Assembly (NCBI RefSeq): GCF_040253615.1
Contig: NZ_JBEJGY010000004.1
Span: 7,316,001-7,380,000, forward strand
Direction of reading: 5' to 3'
DNA: 64,000 nucleotides
Source of the DNA: Streptomyces sp. Edi4
Lineage (GTDB): Bacteria > Actinomycetota > Actinomycetes > Streptomycetales > Streptomycetaceae
Shown: positions 58,501 to 64,000 of the stretch, piece after piece
Layout: each line of letters starts with the position of its first letter
How positions within the stretch are numbered: the stretch's first letter is position 1
Program-made: the position numbers and the translations under genes
Notes under the pieces: generated by a model
What the model saw: only the letters and a program-made list of their open reading frames with translations
Databases searched by the model: none
Told to the model about the DNA's origin: nothing

Positions 58501-61500
58501 CCCATCTCCGAGGAGCAACTGGCGCAGGCCCGGGCCGAGTTCCCTGAGTCGTTGTATCGGGTGGAGTGGGTGTCGGTGGGTTCGGTGTCGGGGGTGTCGG
58601 CTGGTGGGTTGGGTTCGGGTGGTGTGGTTGATGGTGGTGTTGTGGTTGTGGGGGATGCTGAGGGTGTGGCGGGTGTGGTGGGGTCGCCTGGTGTGGTGGT
58701 GTTGCGGGGGTTTGATGAGGTTGGTGTGTTGGGGGATGTGTCGGGGGGTCAGGTGTCTGGTGTTCCGGTGGGTGTGAGTGGTGTGTTGGGTCGGGTGTTG
58801 GGTGGGTTGCAGGCGTGGTTGGTGGATGAGCGGTTTGTGTCGTCGCGGTTGGTGGTGGTGACGCGGGGTGGGGTGTCTGCTGGTGGTGTGGGTGTGGTGG
58901 ATTTGGCGGGTTGTGCGGTGGGTGGTTTGGTGCGGTCGGCGCAGGCGGAGCATCCGGGGCGGATTGTGCTGGTGGATGTGGAGGAGTCTGGCTTCGTGGT
59001 GGGTGATGTGGTGGGTGTGTTGGGTGTGGGTGAGCCGCAGGTGGCGTTGCGGGGTGGTGGGGTGTTTGTGCCGAGGTTGGTGCGGGCGTCGGTGCCGGTG
59101 CCGGTGCCGGCTGAGGGTGTTGATGCGGGTGCGGGTGCGGGTGCTGGTGCGGGTGGTGTGGGTGGTTGGAGCGAGGATGGGACGGTGTTGTTGACGGGTG
59201 GTTTGGGTGGTTTGGGTGTGGTGGTGGCTCGGTATTTGGTGGCGGTGTGTGGGGTGCGGCGTTTGGTGTTGACGTCGCGGCGTGGTGGGGGTGTTGAGGG
59301 TGCGGGTGAGTTGGTGGAGTCGTTGTTGGGGTTGGGTGCGGTGTCGGTGGAGTTGGTGGCGTGTGATGTGGCGGATCGGGGTGAGTTGGCTGGTGTGTTG
59401 GCGGGGATTCCGGAGGAGTTTCCGTTGTGTGGGGTGGTGCATGCGGCGGGTGTGTTGGATGACGGTGTGGTGGGGTCGTTGTCGGTGGATCGGTTGGAGT
59501 CGGTGTTGCGGCCGAAGGTGTTGGGTGGGTGGAATTTGCATGAGTTGACGTGTGGGTTGGAGTTGGATGCGTTTGTGGTGTTTTCGTCTGCGGCTGGGGT
59601 GTTGGGTGCTCCGGGGCAGGCCGGTTATGCGGCGGCGAACGCGTTTTTGGATGGGTTGGTGGAGTGGCGGGTTGGTTCGGGGTTGCGGGGTGCGGCGTTG
59701 GCGTGGGGTTTGTGGGGTGGTGTGGGTGGTATGGGTGGTGGTTTGTCGGAGGGTGATGTGGCGCGGATGGCGCGGGGTGGTGTGTTGCCTCTGACGGAGG
59801 ATGACGGGTTGCGTTTGTTCGGTGTGGGGGCGCGGGCGGACGCGGCGTTGGTGCCGGTACGTCTGGACGTCGACGCACTGCGAGCACAGGGCCCGGCCCT
59901 TCCGCCCCTCTACCACCAGCTCGTACCCACCGTGCGGCGTACCGCTGCCGTAGGAGACGGCGCCACCGCCGACAACCTGCACCACCAACTCTCCGCCCTC
60001 GCCCCGGCCGAGCGGGAGCGCGCGCTGCTCACCCTGGTGCGTGGACAGGTCGCCGATGTACTGGGCCACGCGACGCCCGCAGCCATCGCGCCCGACCGCG
60101 CGTTCAACGACCTGGGCTTCGACTCGCTGACCTCGGTCGAACTGCGCAACGGACTCAACGCGGCGACCGGTCTGCGCCTGCCGGCCACACTCGTCTTCGA
60201 CTACCCGACCGCCGGAGACCTCGCCGCCCATCTGCACGACGAACTCCTGGGTACGCTCGACACCTCAGGCGTCGCGCCGGTGGAGAGCGCCGGGCCCGTC
60301 ACCGACGACCCGATCGTCATCGTGGGCATGTCCTGCCGCTACCCCGGCGGCGTCGAGTCCCCCGAGGACCTGTGGAAACTGGTCTCCGACGGACTCGACA
60401 CGGTGTCCGAATTCCCGGAGGACCGTGGCTGGGAGACCGGCGCGATCTTCGACCCGAGTGGCGAGCGCCCGGACACCACCTATGTGAACAAGGGCGGTTT
60501 CCTGCACGACGCCGCCGACTTCGACGCCGCCTTCTTCCGCATCAGCCCGAACGAGGCGTTGAGCACGGACCCGCAGCAGCGACTGCTGCTCGAGGCCTCC
60601 TGGGAGGCGTTCGAGCGGGCGGGCATCGACCCCGCGACCGTCAAGGGCAGCTCGACCGGTGTCTTCGCCGGCTTGATGTACCACGACTACCCGACCAGCC
60701 ACAGCGCCGGCAGCATCGTCTCCGGGCGCATCGCCTACACCTTCGGCCTCGAGGGCCCGGCGGTCACGGTCGACACGGCGTGCTCGTCGTCCCTGGTGGC
60801 ACTCCACCTCGCGGTCCAGGCCCTGAGGGGCGGCGAGTGCTCGCTGGCGCTCGTCGGCGGCGTCACGGTGATGTCGACGCCCGCCACCTTCATCGAGTTC
60901 AGCCGGCAGCGCGGCCTTGCGGGTGACGGCCGGTGCAAGTCCTTCGCGGAGGCGGCTGACGGCACCGGATGGTCCGAGGGTGTGGGCGTCCTGGTGGTGG
61001 AGCGTCTGTCGGACGCGCGCCGCAACGGCCACCAGGTGCTCGCGGTGGTACGCGGCAGCGCGGTCAACCAGGACGGCGCGAGCAATGGTCTGACGGCGCC
61101 CAACGGTCCCTCCCAACAACGCGTCATCCGGGCGGCGTTGGCGAACGCGCGGCTGTCGCCCGACCAGATCGACGCCGTGGAGGCGCACGGTACGGGCACG
61201 GTTCTGGGTGACCCGATCGAGGCGCAGGCCCTGCTTGCCACGTACGGGCGTGACCGTGCCGCCGAGCAACCGCTGTGGCTCGGGTCCATCAAATCGAACC
61301 TGGGTCACACGCAGGCCGCTGCCGGTGTGGCCGGCATCATCAAGATGGTCATGGCGATGCGCAGCGGCGTCCTGCCCAAGACCCTGCATGTCGACCAGCC
61401 GTCGTCGAAGGTGGACTGGTCGGCCGGCCGGGTGGAGCTGTTGACGGAGTCCCGCCCCTGGGACGCCGAAAGAGTGCGGCGCGCGGCGATCTCGTCCTTC

Positions 61501-64000
61501 GGTATCAGTGGCACGAACGCTCACGTCATCATCGAGCAGGCCCCCGAACCGACCATGCCGGAGCCGATCCCGTCACCAGAACTCCCGCCCGCAGTACGGA
61601 GGTTGGCCCTCCCCGTCTCGGCGGCCAACGCGGCGGCACTCGGAGCTCAGGCCGCAGGTCTGCTGGACCTGCTGGAGGGTGCCGGTGCCCCGGACCCGGT
61701 CGACGTCGGCGTGGCGCTGGCGACGAAGCGGGCGCAGTTGGAGCACCGTGCGGTAGTGATTGGCTCCGGGCGCGACGAACTGCTCGCGGCCTTGCGAACG
61801 TTGGCGTCCGGCGAGACGACGCACCCTGACGTTGTGCGGGGGGTTCGGGCTGAGGGACGGCTGGCGTTCCTCTTCACCGGGCAGGGCGCGCAACGGATCG
61901 GCATGGGCCGTGAACTGGCCGCCGCCTTCCCGGTGTTCGCGTCCGCGCTTGATGAGGTGTGCGGGCACCTGGACCTGCTCCTGGAACGGCCGTTGAAGGA
62001 TGTGCTGTTCGCGCAGGAGGGCTCGGCTGACGCGGCGCTGCTCGACCAGACGGCGTACGCCCAGCCCGCGCTGTTCGCGGTGGAGACCGCGCTGTTCCGG
62101 CTGACCGAAGCCCTCGGCGTACGCCCCGAGCTGCTGGCCGGGCACTCCATCGGCGAGATCAGCGCCGCCCATGCCGCCGGTGTGTTCTCGCTGGAGGACG
62201 CGTGCACCCTGGTCGCGGCGCGCGGGCGGCTGATGCAGGCGCTGCCCGAGGGCGGTGTGATGGCCGCCCTCCAGGCCACCGAGGAGGATGTCCTCGTACT
62301 CCTCGAAGGCGTCGAGGACGTGGCGATCGCCGCCGTCAACGGGCCGCGTGCGGTGGTGGTTTCGGGCGCCGCCGCCTCCGTGGACAAGGTCGTGGAAGCG
62401 GTACGGGCCCAGGGGGGCAAGACCACCCTCCTCAAGGTCTCCCACGGCTTCCACTCACCCCTGATGGACCCCATGCTGGAGGACTTCAGGGACGTACTCA
62501 CCGGACTCACCTACCACGAGCCCCGCATCCCCCTCGTCTCCAACGTCACCGGCCGCACCGCCACACCGGGTGAACTCACCACGTCCGAGTACTGGGTCAC
62601 CCACGTCCGCGAAGCCGTCCGTTTCGCCGACGGCATCCAGGCGCTGGCTGCCGAAGGTGCGGGCACGTTCCTGGAGATCGGCCCCGACGCGGTCCTGACC
62701 GCCATGGCCCCGAGCGCCCTGGACGACGACACGGCCGCCGTGTTCATTCCGCTCCTGCGCCGCAACCGCCCCGAGGAAGCCGAAACCCTCACCGCGCTGG
62801 CCCGTTTCTGGACCACCGGCCACACGATCGACTGGCCCGTCCTGCTCACCAGTGCCCCGACCCGGCCGGTCGACCTGCCCACGTACCCCTTCCAGCGCCG
62901 CCGCTACTGGATCGACGGCTACTCGCCCTTCGGGGCGGCCTCCGGCACCGGCGATCACCCCCTGCTGGGCGCGGCCGTCGTACTCGCCGAGTCCGACGGG
63001 CTGCTCTTCAGCGGCCGGCTCTCCACCCGCACGCAGCCCTGGCTCGCCGACCACGCCATGGGTGACACCGTCATCTTCCCCGGCACGGGCTTCGTCGAGA
63101 TGGCGATCGGAGCCGGTGACCAGGCGGGGGCGGGGGTGCTTTCCGAGATGACCCTGGAGACTCCGCTGGTGCTCCCGGAGCACGGCGTGGTTCACACGCA
63201 GCTCGTGGTCAACGCGCCCGACGACGCCGGTCACCGTGCCTTCAGCATCCATTCGCGCGTCGAGGACGCGTCCGGTGACGCGTCGTGGACGCGACACGCC
63301 ACCGGTGTGCTCGGCACGAGTGCGCAGCACGGTTCGCAGGAGACCGAGTTCGGCGTCTGGCCTCCGGTGGGGGCGGTGCCGGTTGAGGTGGAGGGTGTGT
63401 ATGAGCGGTATGCGGAGGGTGGGTTGGTGTATGGCCCGGTGTTCCGGGGCCTGCGTGCGGCGTGGCGGTTGGACGGGGATGTGTTCGCGGAGGTGGTGTT
63501 GCCGGAGGGTGTGAGTGTGGAGGGGTTCGGGTTGCATCCGGCGGTGCTGGACGCGGCGTTGCACGCGGTGGGTTTGATGGGCGTGGGGGAGGAACGGGCG
63601 GGTCTGCCGTTCGCGTGGTCGGGTGTGGAGCTGTTCGCGACGGGTGCGTCGGCGTTGCGGGTGCGGGTTCGCCCGGTGTCCCCGACCTCGGGCCTGGGTG
63701 CGGGCGCGGGTGTGGGCGCGGTGTCCATCGAGGTGGCGGACGCCGCCGGTCGCGCCGTCGCCTCCGTGGAACGGCTGGACGTCCGGCCGATCACGGAAGA
63801 GCAACTGGCCCAAGCGCGCGCCGAGTTCCACGACTCGCTGTTCCGCGTCGACTGGACGCCGGTGCCTTCCGCCACCGCTCCGGCTGCTCCGGCCGAGCTC
63901 GGCAAGTGGGTGGTCATCGGCACCGGCGCCGCCTCCGAGTGGTCCGAGACTCTGGCCACCGCCGTGCCCAGCAGCGCGCTGGTACCCGAGCTGCGGGACG
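49570..64000 (+). CDS. Type I polyketide synthase, modules 7-9 (partial, 3' end off window)
   Basis: Open to the window end, at least 4,810 codons, without frame breaks at the points checked. N-terminal docking coil EAKLLDYLKRTTADLHATKQ. Module 7: KS Cys203, AT Ser657 (GHSIG/HAFH, malonyl), DH with catalytic His replaced by Arg963 (LADRAAAGSVVFP), KR Tyr1582 with VLDDG, ACP Ser1750; predicted product a hydroxyl. Module 8: KS Cys1967, AT Ser2417 (HAFH, malonyl), DH His2732 (HVVGGSVFFP), KR Tyr3353 with VLDDG, ACP Ser3519; predicted double bond. Module 9: KS Cys3738, AT Ser4193 with HGFH in place of HAFH, DH His4495 with HAMGDTVIFP, then the start of the KR structural part where the window ends. 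The ATG at 49570 has GAGG a few bases upstream. The 96-base gap before it is pyrimidine-rich and shows nothing else. Later modules and any thioesterase must lie beyond 64000. Confidence 0.95.
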   Translation, partial: MANVNEAKLLDYLKRTTADLHATKQQLREIENAGQEPIAIVAMSCRLPGGVHSPEQLWQLLAEGADAIGDFPEDRGWDIEAGTGADDGTDYARKGGFLYDAAEFDPAFFGISPREALAMDPQQRLLLEASWEAFERGAIAPDALRGGRVGVFVGTNGQTYFDLKLPEEAEAYMATGSNAAVLSGRISYVLGLEGPAVTVDTACSSSLVALHLAIQALRKGECTLALAGGATVMATPGPYIAFSKQRGLASDGRCKAFSEAADGTGWSEGAGMLLVERLSDARRNGHPVLAVVRGSAVNQDGASNGLTAPNGPSQQRVIWDALANAQLSADQVDVVEAHGTGTVLGDPIEAQALLATYGRDRAAEHPLWLGSVKSNLGHTQAAAGVAGIIKMVMAMRHGVLPRTLYVDEPSTKVDWTAGQVRLLTEEVRWDGTASPRRAGVSSFGISGTNAHIILEEAPAPEPAGSDTSERPSAVGALALPVSAADAAALAAQASGLLGVLEGADAPEPADVAVALATTRAQLEHRAVVVGTGLDELLVRLRSLASGETAPGVVRGVRAEGRLAFLFTGQGAQRVGMGRELAAAFPVFASALDEVCAHLDPLLDRPLKDVLFAQEGSAEAALLDQTAYAQPALFAVETALFRLAESLGVRPDVVAGHSIGEISAAHAAGVFSLADACTLVAARGRLMQALPEGGVMVAVQATEEDVLALLEGVEDVAIAAVNGPRAVVVSGATASVDKVVSAVRAQGGKTSLLNVSHAFHSPLMDPMLEEFRGALSGLTFNEPSMQVVSNVTGRIATPGQLTSPEYWVTHVREAVRFADGIRTLAAEGATTFLEIGPDAVLTAMAQGALDDDTTAAFVPLLRRNRPEETEALTALARLWTAGHAVNWAALHASTPNQPVSLPTYPFQRQHYWIKNVADVGNIASIGLDSADHPLLGASMMLADSDGALFTGRLSLATHAWLADRAAAGSVVFPETGFVELAIRAGDQVGCGALEELTLEAPLVLPSRGGVQVQVVVGAPEGGSGARAVRVFSRGEDAVGDASWTRHATGLLVAGTRADAADADFTVWPPAGAVPVPVDGLYGRYAEAGMTYGPAFQGLKAAWREDQVLYVEVALDEGSAKDAERCGLHPAALDAALQGLALLDAAPGEGAATGLRLNAEWRGVTLHATGASALRVRLSPLGADSFEVAIADSLGAPVASIASLTVRPTQASELASGSDTEFPESLYRVEWVSVGSVSGVSAGGLGSGGVVDGGVVVVGDAEGVMGVVGSPGVVVLRGFDEVGVLGDVSGGQVSGVPVGVSGVLGRVLGGLQAWLVDERFVSSRLVVVTRGGVSAGGVGVVDLAGCAVGGLVRSAQAEHPGRIVLVDVEESGFVVGDVVGVLGVGEPQVALRGGGVFVPRLVRASVSVPVPAEGVDGGAGAGAGAGGVGGWSEDGTVLLTGGLGGLGAVVARYLVAVCGVRRLVLTSRRGGGVEGAGELVESLLGLGAVSVELVACDVADRGELAGVLAGIPEEFPLCGVVHAAGVLDDGVVGSLSVDRLESVLRPKVLGGWNLHELTCGLELDAFVVFSSAAGVLGAPGQGGYAAANAFLDGLVEWRVGSGLRGAALAWGLWGGVGGMGGGLSEGDVARMARGGVLPLTEDDGLRLFGVGARADAALVPVRLDVDALRAQGPALPPLYHRLTGRPARRQAGARTAIAAAGSLGERLAPLAESERHEVVLDLVRGQVAAVLGHATPAAIAPDRAFNDLGFDSLTSVELRNGLNAATGLRLPATLVFDYPTAGDLAAHLLSEVSGHVAAAAVLPTAGVRADDPIVIVGMSCRFPGGIESPEDLWKLVADGDDAITDFPDNRGWNVDRLYDPTETRPDTTYVRKGGFLHDAADFDADFFGISPNEALITDPQQRLLLQTSWEAFERAGIDPATLKGSNTGVFAGLVYHDYTGSNSSGSIVSGRIAYTYGLEGPAVTVDTACSSSLVALHLAIQALRGGECDLALAGGVTIMASPAAFVEFSRQRGLSRDGLCKAFAAGADGTAWGEGVGLLVVERLSDARRKGHRVLAHVRGSAVNQDGASNGLTAPNGPSQQRVIRQALANARLSPADVDVVEAHGTGTVLGDPIEAQALMATYGQERAADQPLWLGSVKSNIGHTQGAAGVAGIIKMVMAMRNGVLPRTLHVDEPSTHVDWTAGAMRLLTEDVEWNVDRPRRAGISSFGISGTNAHVIIEQAAPDREDEPTRDVALPGDTVVPWVVSARGEDGLRAQAARLASYVEDHGALRPVDVGWSLATKRGALEHRATVLGADTAELVAGLRSLAEVTTPQDTARVNGKTAFLFTGQGAQRTGMGRELYEAYPVFRQAWDEICRHFDGQLERPLKDVLFADDGSADAVLLDRTAFAQPALFTIEVSLYRLISSWGVRPDFVMGHSIGEIAAAHVAGVLGLADACTLVAARGRLMQALPDGGAMIAVEATEDEVLPLLDTSAGACLAAVNGPRSVVLSGPEAAVEEVAERLRSQGRKTSRLKVSHAFHSTLMEPMLADFRQVLQGLTFTAPRLPVVSNVTGDVATEGELDSVDYWLRHVGEAVRFADGVRGAANRGVTRFVEVGPDGILTGLAQTCLAEAEAPDGMDRAEQTICVPLLRKGRPEARSLLAGLGRLYAAGGDVAWPAVFEGSGAREVELPTYAFQRRRFWSQTPTDHGDPMAIGLGATDHPLLGAAVALADSEGFLFTGRLSAGTQPWLADHVVGGSVFFPGTGFVELAIRAGDQVGCGVLEELTLEAPLVLPSRGGVQVQVVVGAPEGGSGARAVRVFSRGEDAGTEASWVRHATGVLAAGARGGAGGSDLSVWPPVGAVPVEVEGVYERYAEGGLVYGPVFRGLRAAWRLDGDVFAEVVLPEGVSVEGFGLHPAVLDAALHAVGLMGVGEERAGLPFAWSGVELFATGASALRVRVRPVSPTSGLGAGAGVGAVSVEVADAVGRPVATVGRLDVRPISEEQLAQARAEFPESLYRVEWVSVGSVSGVSAGGLGSGGVVDGGVVVVGDAEGVAGVVGSPGVVVLRGFDEVGVLGDVSGGQVSGVPVGVSGVLGRVLGGLQAWLVDERFVSSRLVVVTRGGVSAGGVGVVDLAGCAVGGLVRSAQAEHPGRIVLVDVEESGFVVGDVVGVLGVGEPQVALRGGGVFVPRLVRASVPVPVPAEGVDAGAGAGAGAGGVGGWSEDGTVLLTGGLGGLGVVVARYLVAVCGVRRLVLTSRRGGGVEGAGELVESLLGLGAVSVELVACDVADRGELAGVLAGIPEEFPLCGVVHAAGVLDDGVVGSLSVDRLESVLRPKVLGGWNLHELTCGLELDAFVVFSSAAGVLGAPGQAGYAAANAFLDGLVEWRVGSGLRGAALAWGLWGGVGGMGGGLSEGDVARMARGGVLPLTEDDGLRLFGVGARADAALVPVRLDVDALRAQGPALPPLYHQLVPTVRRTAAVGDGATADNLHHQLSALAPAERERALLTLVRGQVADVLGHATPAAIAPDRAFNDLGFDSLTSVELRNGLNAATGLRLPATLVFDYPTAGDLAAHLHDELLGTLDTSGVAPVESAGPVTDDPIVIVGMSCRYPGGVESPEDLWKLVSDGLDTVSEFPEDRGWETGAIFDPSGERPDTTYVNKGGFLHDAADFDAAFFRISPNEALSTDPQQRLLLEASWEAFERAGIDPATVKGSSTGVFAGLMYHDYPTSHSAGSIVSGRIAYTFGLEGPAVTVDTACSSSLVALHLAVQALRGGECSLALVGGVTVMSTPATFIEFSRQRGLAGDGRCKSFAEAADGTGWSEGVGVLVVERLSDARRNGHQVLAVVRGSAVNQDGASNGLTAPNGPSQQRVIRAALANARLSPDQIDAVEAHGTGTVLGDPIEAQALLATYGRDRAAEQPLWLGSIKSNLGHTQAAAGVAGIIKMVMAMRSGVLPKTLHVDQPSSKVDWSAGRVELLTESRPWDAERVRRAAISSFGISGTNAHVIIEQAPEPTMPEPIPSPELPPAVRRLALPVSAANAAALGAQAAGLLDLLEGAGAPDPVDVGVALATKRAQLEHRAVVIGSGRDELLAALRTLASGETTHPDVVRGVRAEGRLAFLFTGQGAQRIGMGRELAAAFPVFASALDEVCGHLDLLLERPLKDVLFAQEGSADAALLDQTAYAQPALFAVETALFRLTEALGVRPELLAGHSIGEISAAHAAGVFSLEDACTLVAARGRLMQALPEGGVMAALQATEEDVLVLLEGVEDVAIAAVNGPRAVVVSGAAASVDKVVEAVRAQGGKTTLLKVSHGFHSPLMDPMLEDFRDVLTGLTYHEPRIPLVSNVTGRTATPGELTTSEYWVTHVREAVRFADGIQALAAEGAGTFLEIGPDAVLTAMAPSALDDDTAAVFIPLLRRNRPEEAETLTALARFWTTGHTIDWPVLLTSAPTRPVDLPTYPFQRRRYWIDGYSPFGAASGTGDHPLLGAAVVLAESDGLLFSGRLSTRTQPWLADHAMGDTVIFPGTGFVEMAIGAGDQAGAGVLSEMTLETPLVLPEHGVVHTQLVVNAPDDAGHRAFSIHSRVEDASGDASWTRHATGVLGTSAQHGSQETEFGVWPPVGAVPVEVEGVYERYAEGGLVYGPVFRGLRAAWRLDGDVFAEVVLPEGVSVEGFGLHPAVLDAALHAVGLMGVGEERAGLPFAWSGVELFATGASALRVRVRPVSPTSGLGAGAGVGAVSIEVADAAGRAVASVERLDVRPITEEQLAQARAEFHDSLFRVDWTPVPSATAPAAPAELGKWVVIGTGAASEWSETLATAVPSSALVPELRD
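52492..52678 (+). repeat. DH-region repeat in module 7, matching 57799-57985
   Basis: About 187 bases, nearly identical to the module 8 DH at an offset of 5,307. The sense strand changes abruptly to G/T-rich codons (TTG, GTG, GGT, GGG). The match begins just after the module 7 sequence that lost the DH histidine, so conversion did not restore it. Confidence 0.8.
53224..54600 (+). repeat. 1,377-bp KR-region repeat in module 7
   Basis: Matches 58537-59913 at a constant offset of 5,313 with few substitutions and no net indel. It covers the structural and catalytic KR. The sense strand is extremely G/T-rich, so the protein is loaded with Gly and Val (runs such as SGGVVDGGVVVVGDAEG). Confidence 0.9.
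57799..57985 (+). repeat. DH-region repeat in module 8, partner of 52492-52678
   Basis: Second copy of the G/T-rich DH block; here the upstream catalytic histidine motif is intact. Confidence 0.8.
58069..58457 (+). repeat. DH-region repeat in module 8, matching 63355-63743
   Basis: About 389 bases of the DH second half (VWPPVGAVPVEVEGVYERYA and onward), nearly identical to module 9 at offset 5,286, again with G/T-rich codons. Confidence 0.85.
58537..59913 (+). repeat. 1,377-bp KR-region repeat in module 8
   Basis: Partner of 53224-54600. The two copies differ at scattered single bases only. The downstream ACP also repeats (about 54760-54924 and 60070-60235), so the KR-ACP part of the module has been homogenised. 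Confidence 0.9.
63355..63743 (+). repeat. DH-region repeat in module 9, partner of 58069-58457
   Basis: Nearly identical to the module 8 copy up to 63743. After that the sequence returns to ordinary GC-rich codon use and diverges (HDSLFRVDWTPVPS instead of PESLYRVEWVSVGS), so module 9 does not carry the G/T-rich KR block, at least up to the window end. Confidence 0.85.

Noticed and set aside
51847..60237. A very long open frame (about 2,800 codons) antisense to the module 7-9 PKS.
   Set aside because: It is a composition shadow: high GC and the G/T-rich patches remove stop codons on the other strand. It has Pro/Thr/His low-complexity sequence, no domains and no ribosome binding site. Similar long antisense frames at 21668-25282, 40899-44897 and 47362-51564 are rejected for the same reason.

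Overview
The window is high-GC actinobacterial DNA, almost certainly Streptomyces or a close relative. Evidence is the strong G/C third-position bias, GTG and TTG starts behind GGAGG-type ribosome binding sites, translationally coupled operons, and terminators that are GC-rich hairpins without a U-tract. Nearly all of it is one type I modular polyketide synthase (PKS) cluster whose accessory genes match, in content and order, the vicenistatin-type beta-amino-acid starter cassette. The expected product class is a polyene macrolactam. All functional calls come from reading motifs and recalling family knowledge; no database search was run.

Layout. 1-5300: flanking genes, namely an ABC exporter (partial permease plus ATPase, minus strand), a divergent two-component pair (sensor kinase and NarL-type regulator) and a 14-TM MFS drug exporter, closed by a strong bidirectional terminator at 5311-5358. 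5428-38309, minus strand: one long operon read right to left, encoding a VinJ-like amidohydrolase, cytochrome P450, ferredoxin, VinK-like acyltransferase, VinL-like carrier protein, VinM-like and VinN-like adenylation enzymes, VinO-like PLP decarboxylase, the two glutamate mutase subunits, the loading PKS (loading ACP plus modules 1-2) and a second bimodular PKS (modules 3-4). 38310-38609: divergent promoter region with CCCCTA/TAGGGG boxes. 38610-64000, plus strand: three more PKS genes (modules 5, 6 and 7-9), the last running off the window.

How the genes work together (inferred from the Vin pathway). Glutamate mutase makes 3-methylaspartate. The VinN-like enzyme loads it on the carrier protein and the decarboxylase converts it to 3-aminoisobutyryl-ACP. 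The VinM-like enzyme caps the amine with an amino acid (alanine in the Vin system), the VinK-like enzyme moves the dipeptidyl unit to the loading ACP of the first PKS, and the VinJ-like enzyme later removes the cap so the free amine can close the lactam. Docking ends suggest the order PKS 16643-27880, then 5428-16522, then 38610-44261, 44421-49473 and 49570 onward. Read that way, modules 1-5 give a pentaene with one methyl branch (module 3), modules 6 and 7 leave hydroxyls, and modules 8-9 add further unsaturation. Nine modules imply a ring of at least 22 atoms. No thioesterase, glycosylation gene or pathway-specific LuxR/SARP regulator lies in the window.

Oddities. Two PKS genes carry apparent single-base insertions (near 10658 and 46310) that break the frame. 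The module 7 dehydratase has lost its catalytic histidine. Long, almost identical blocks with extreme strand composition recur inside the KR and DH regions.
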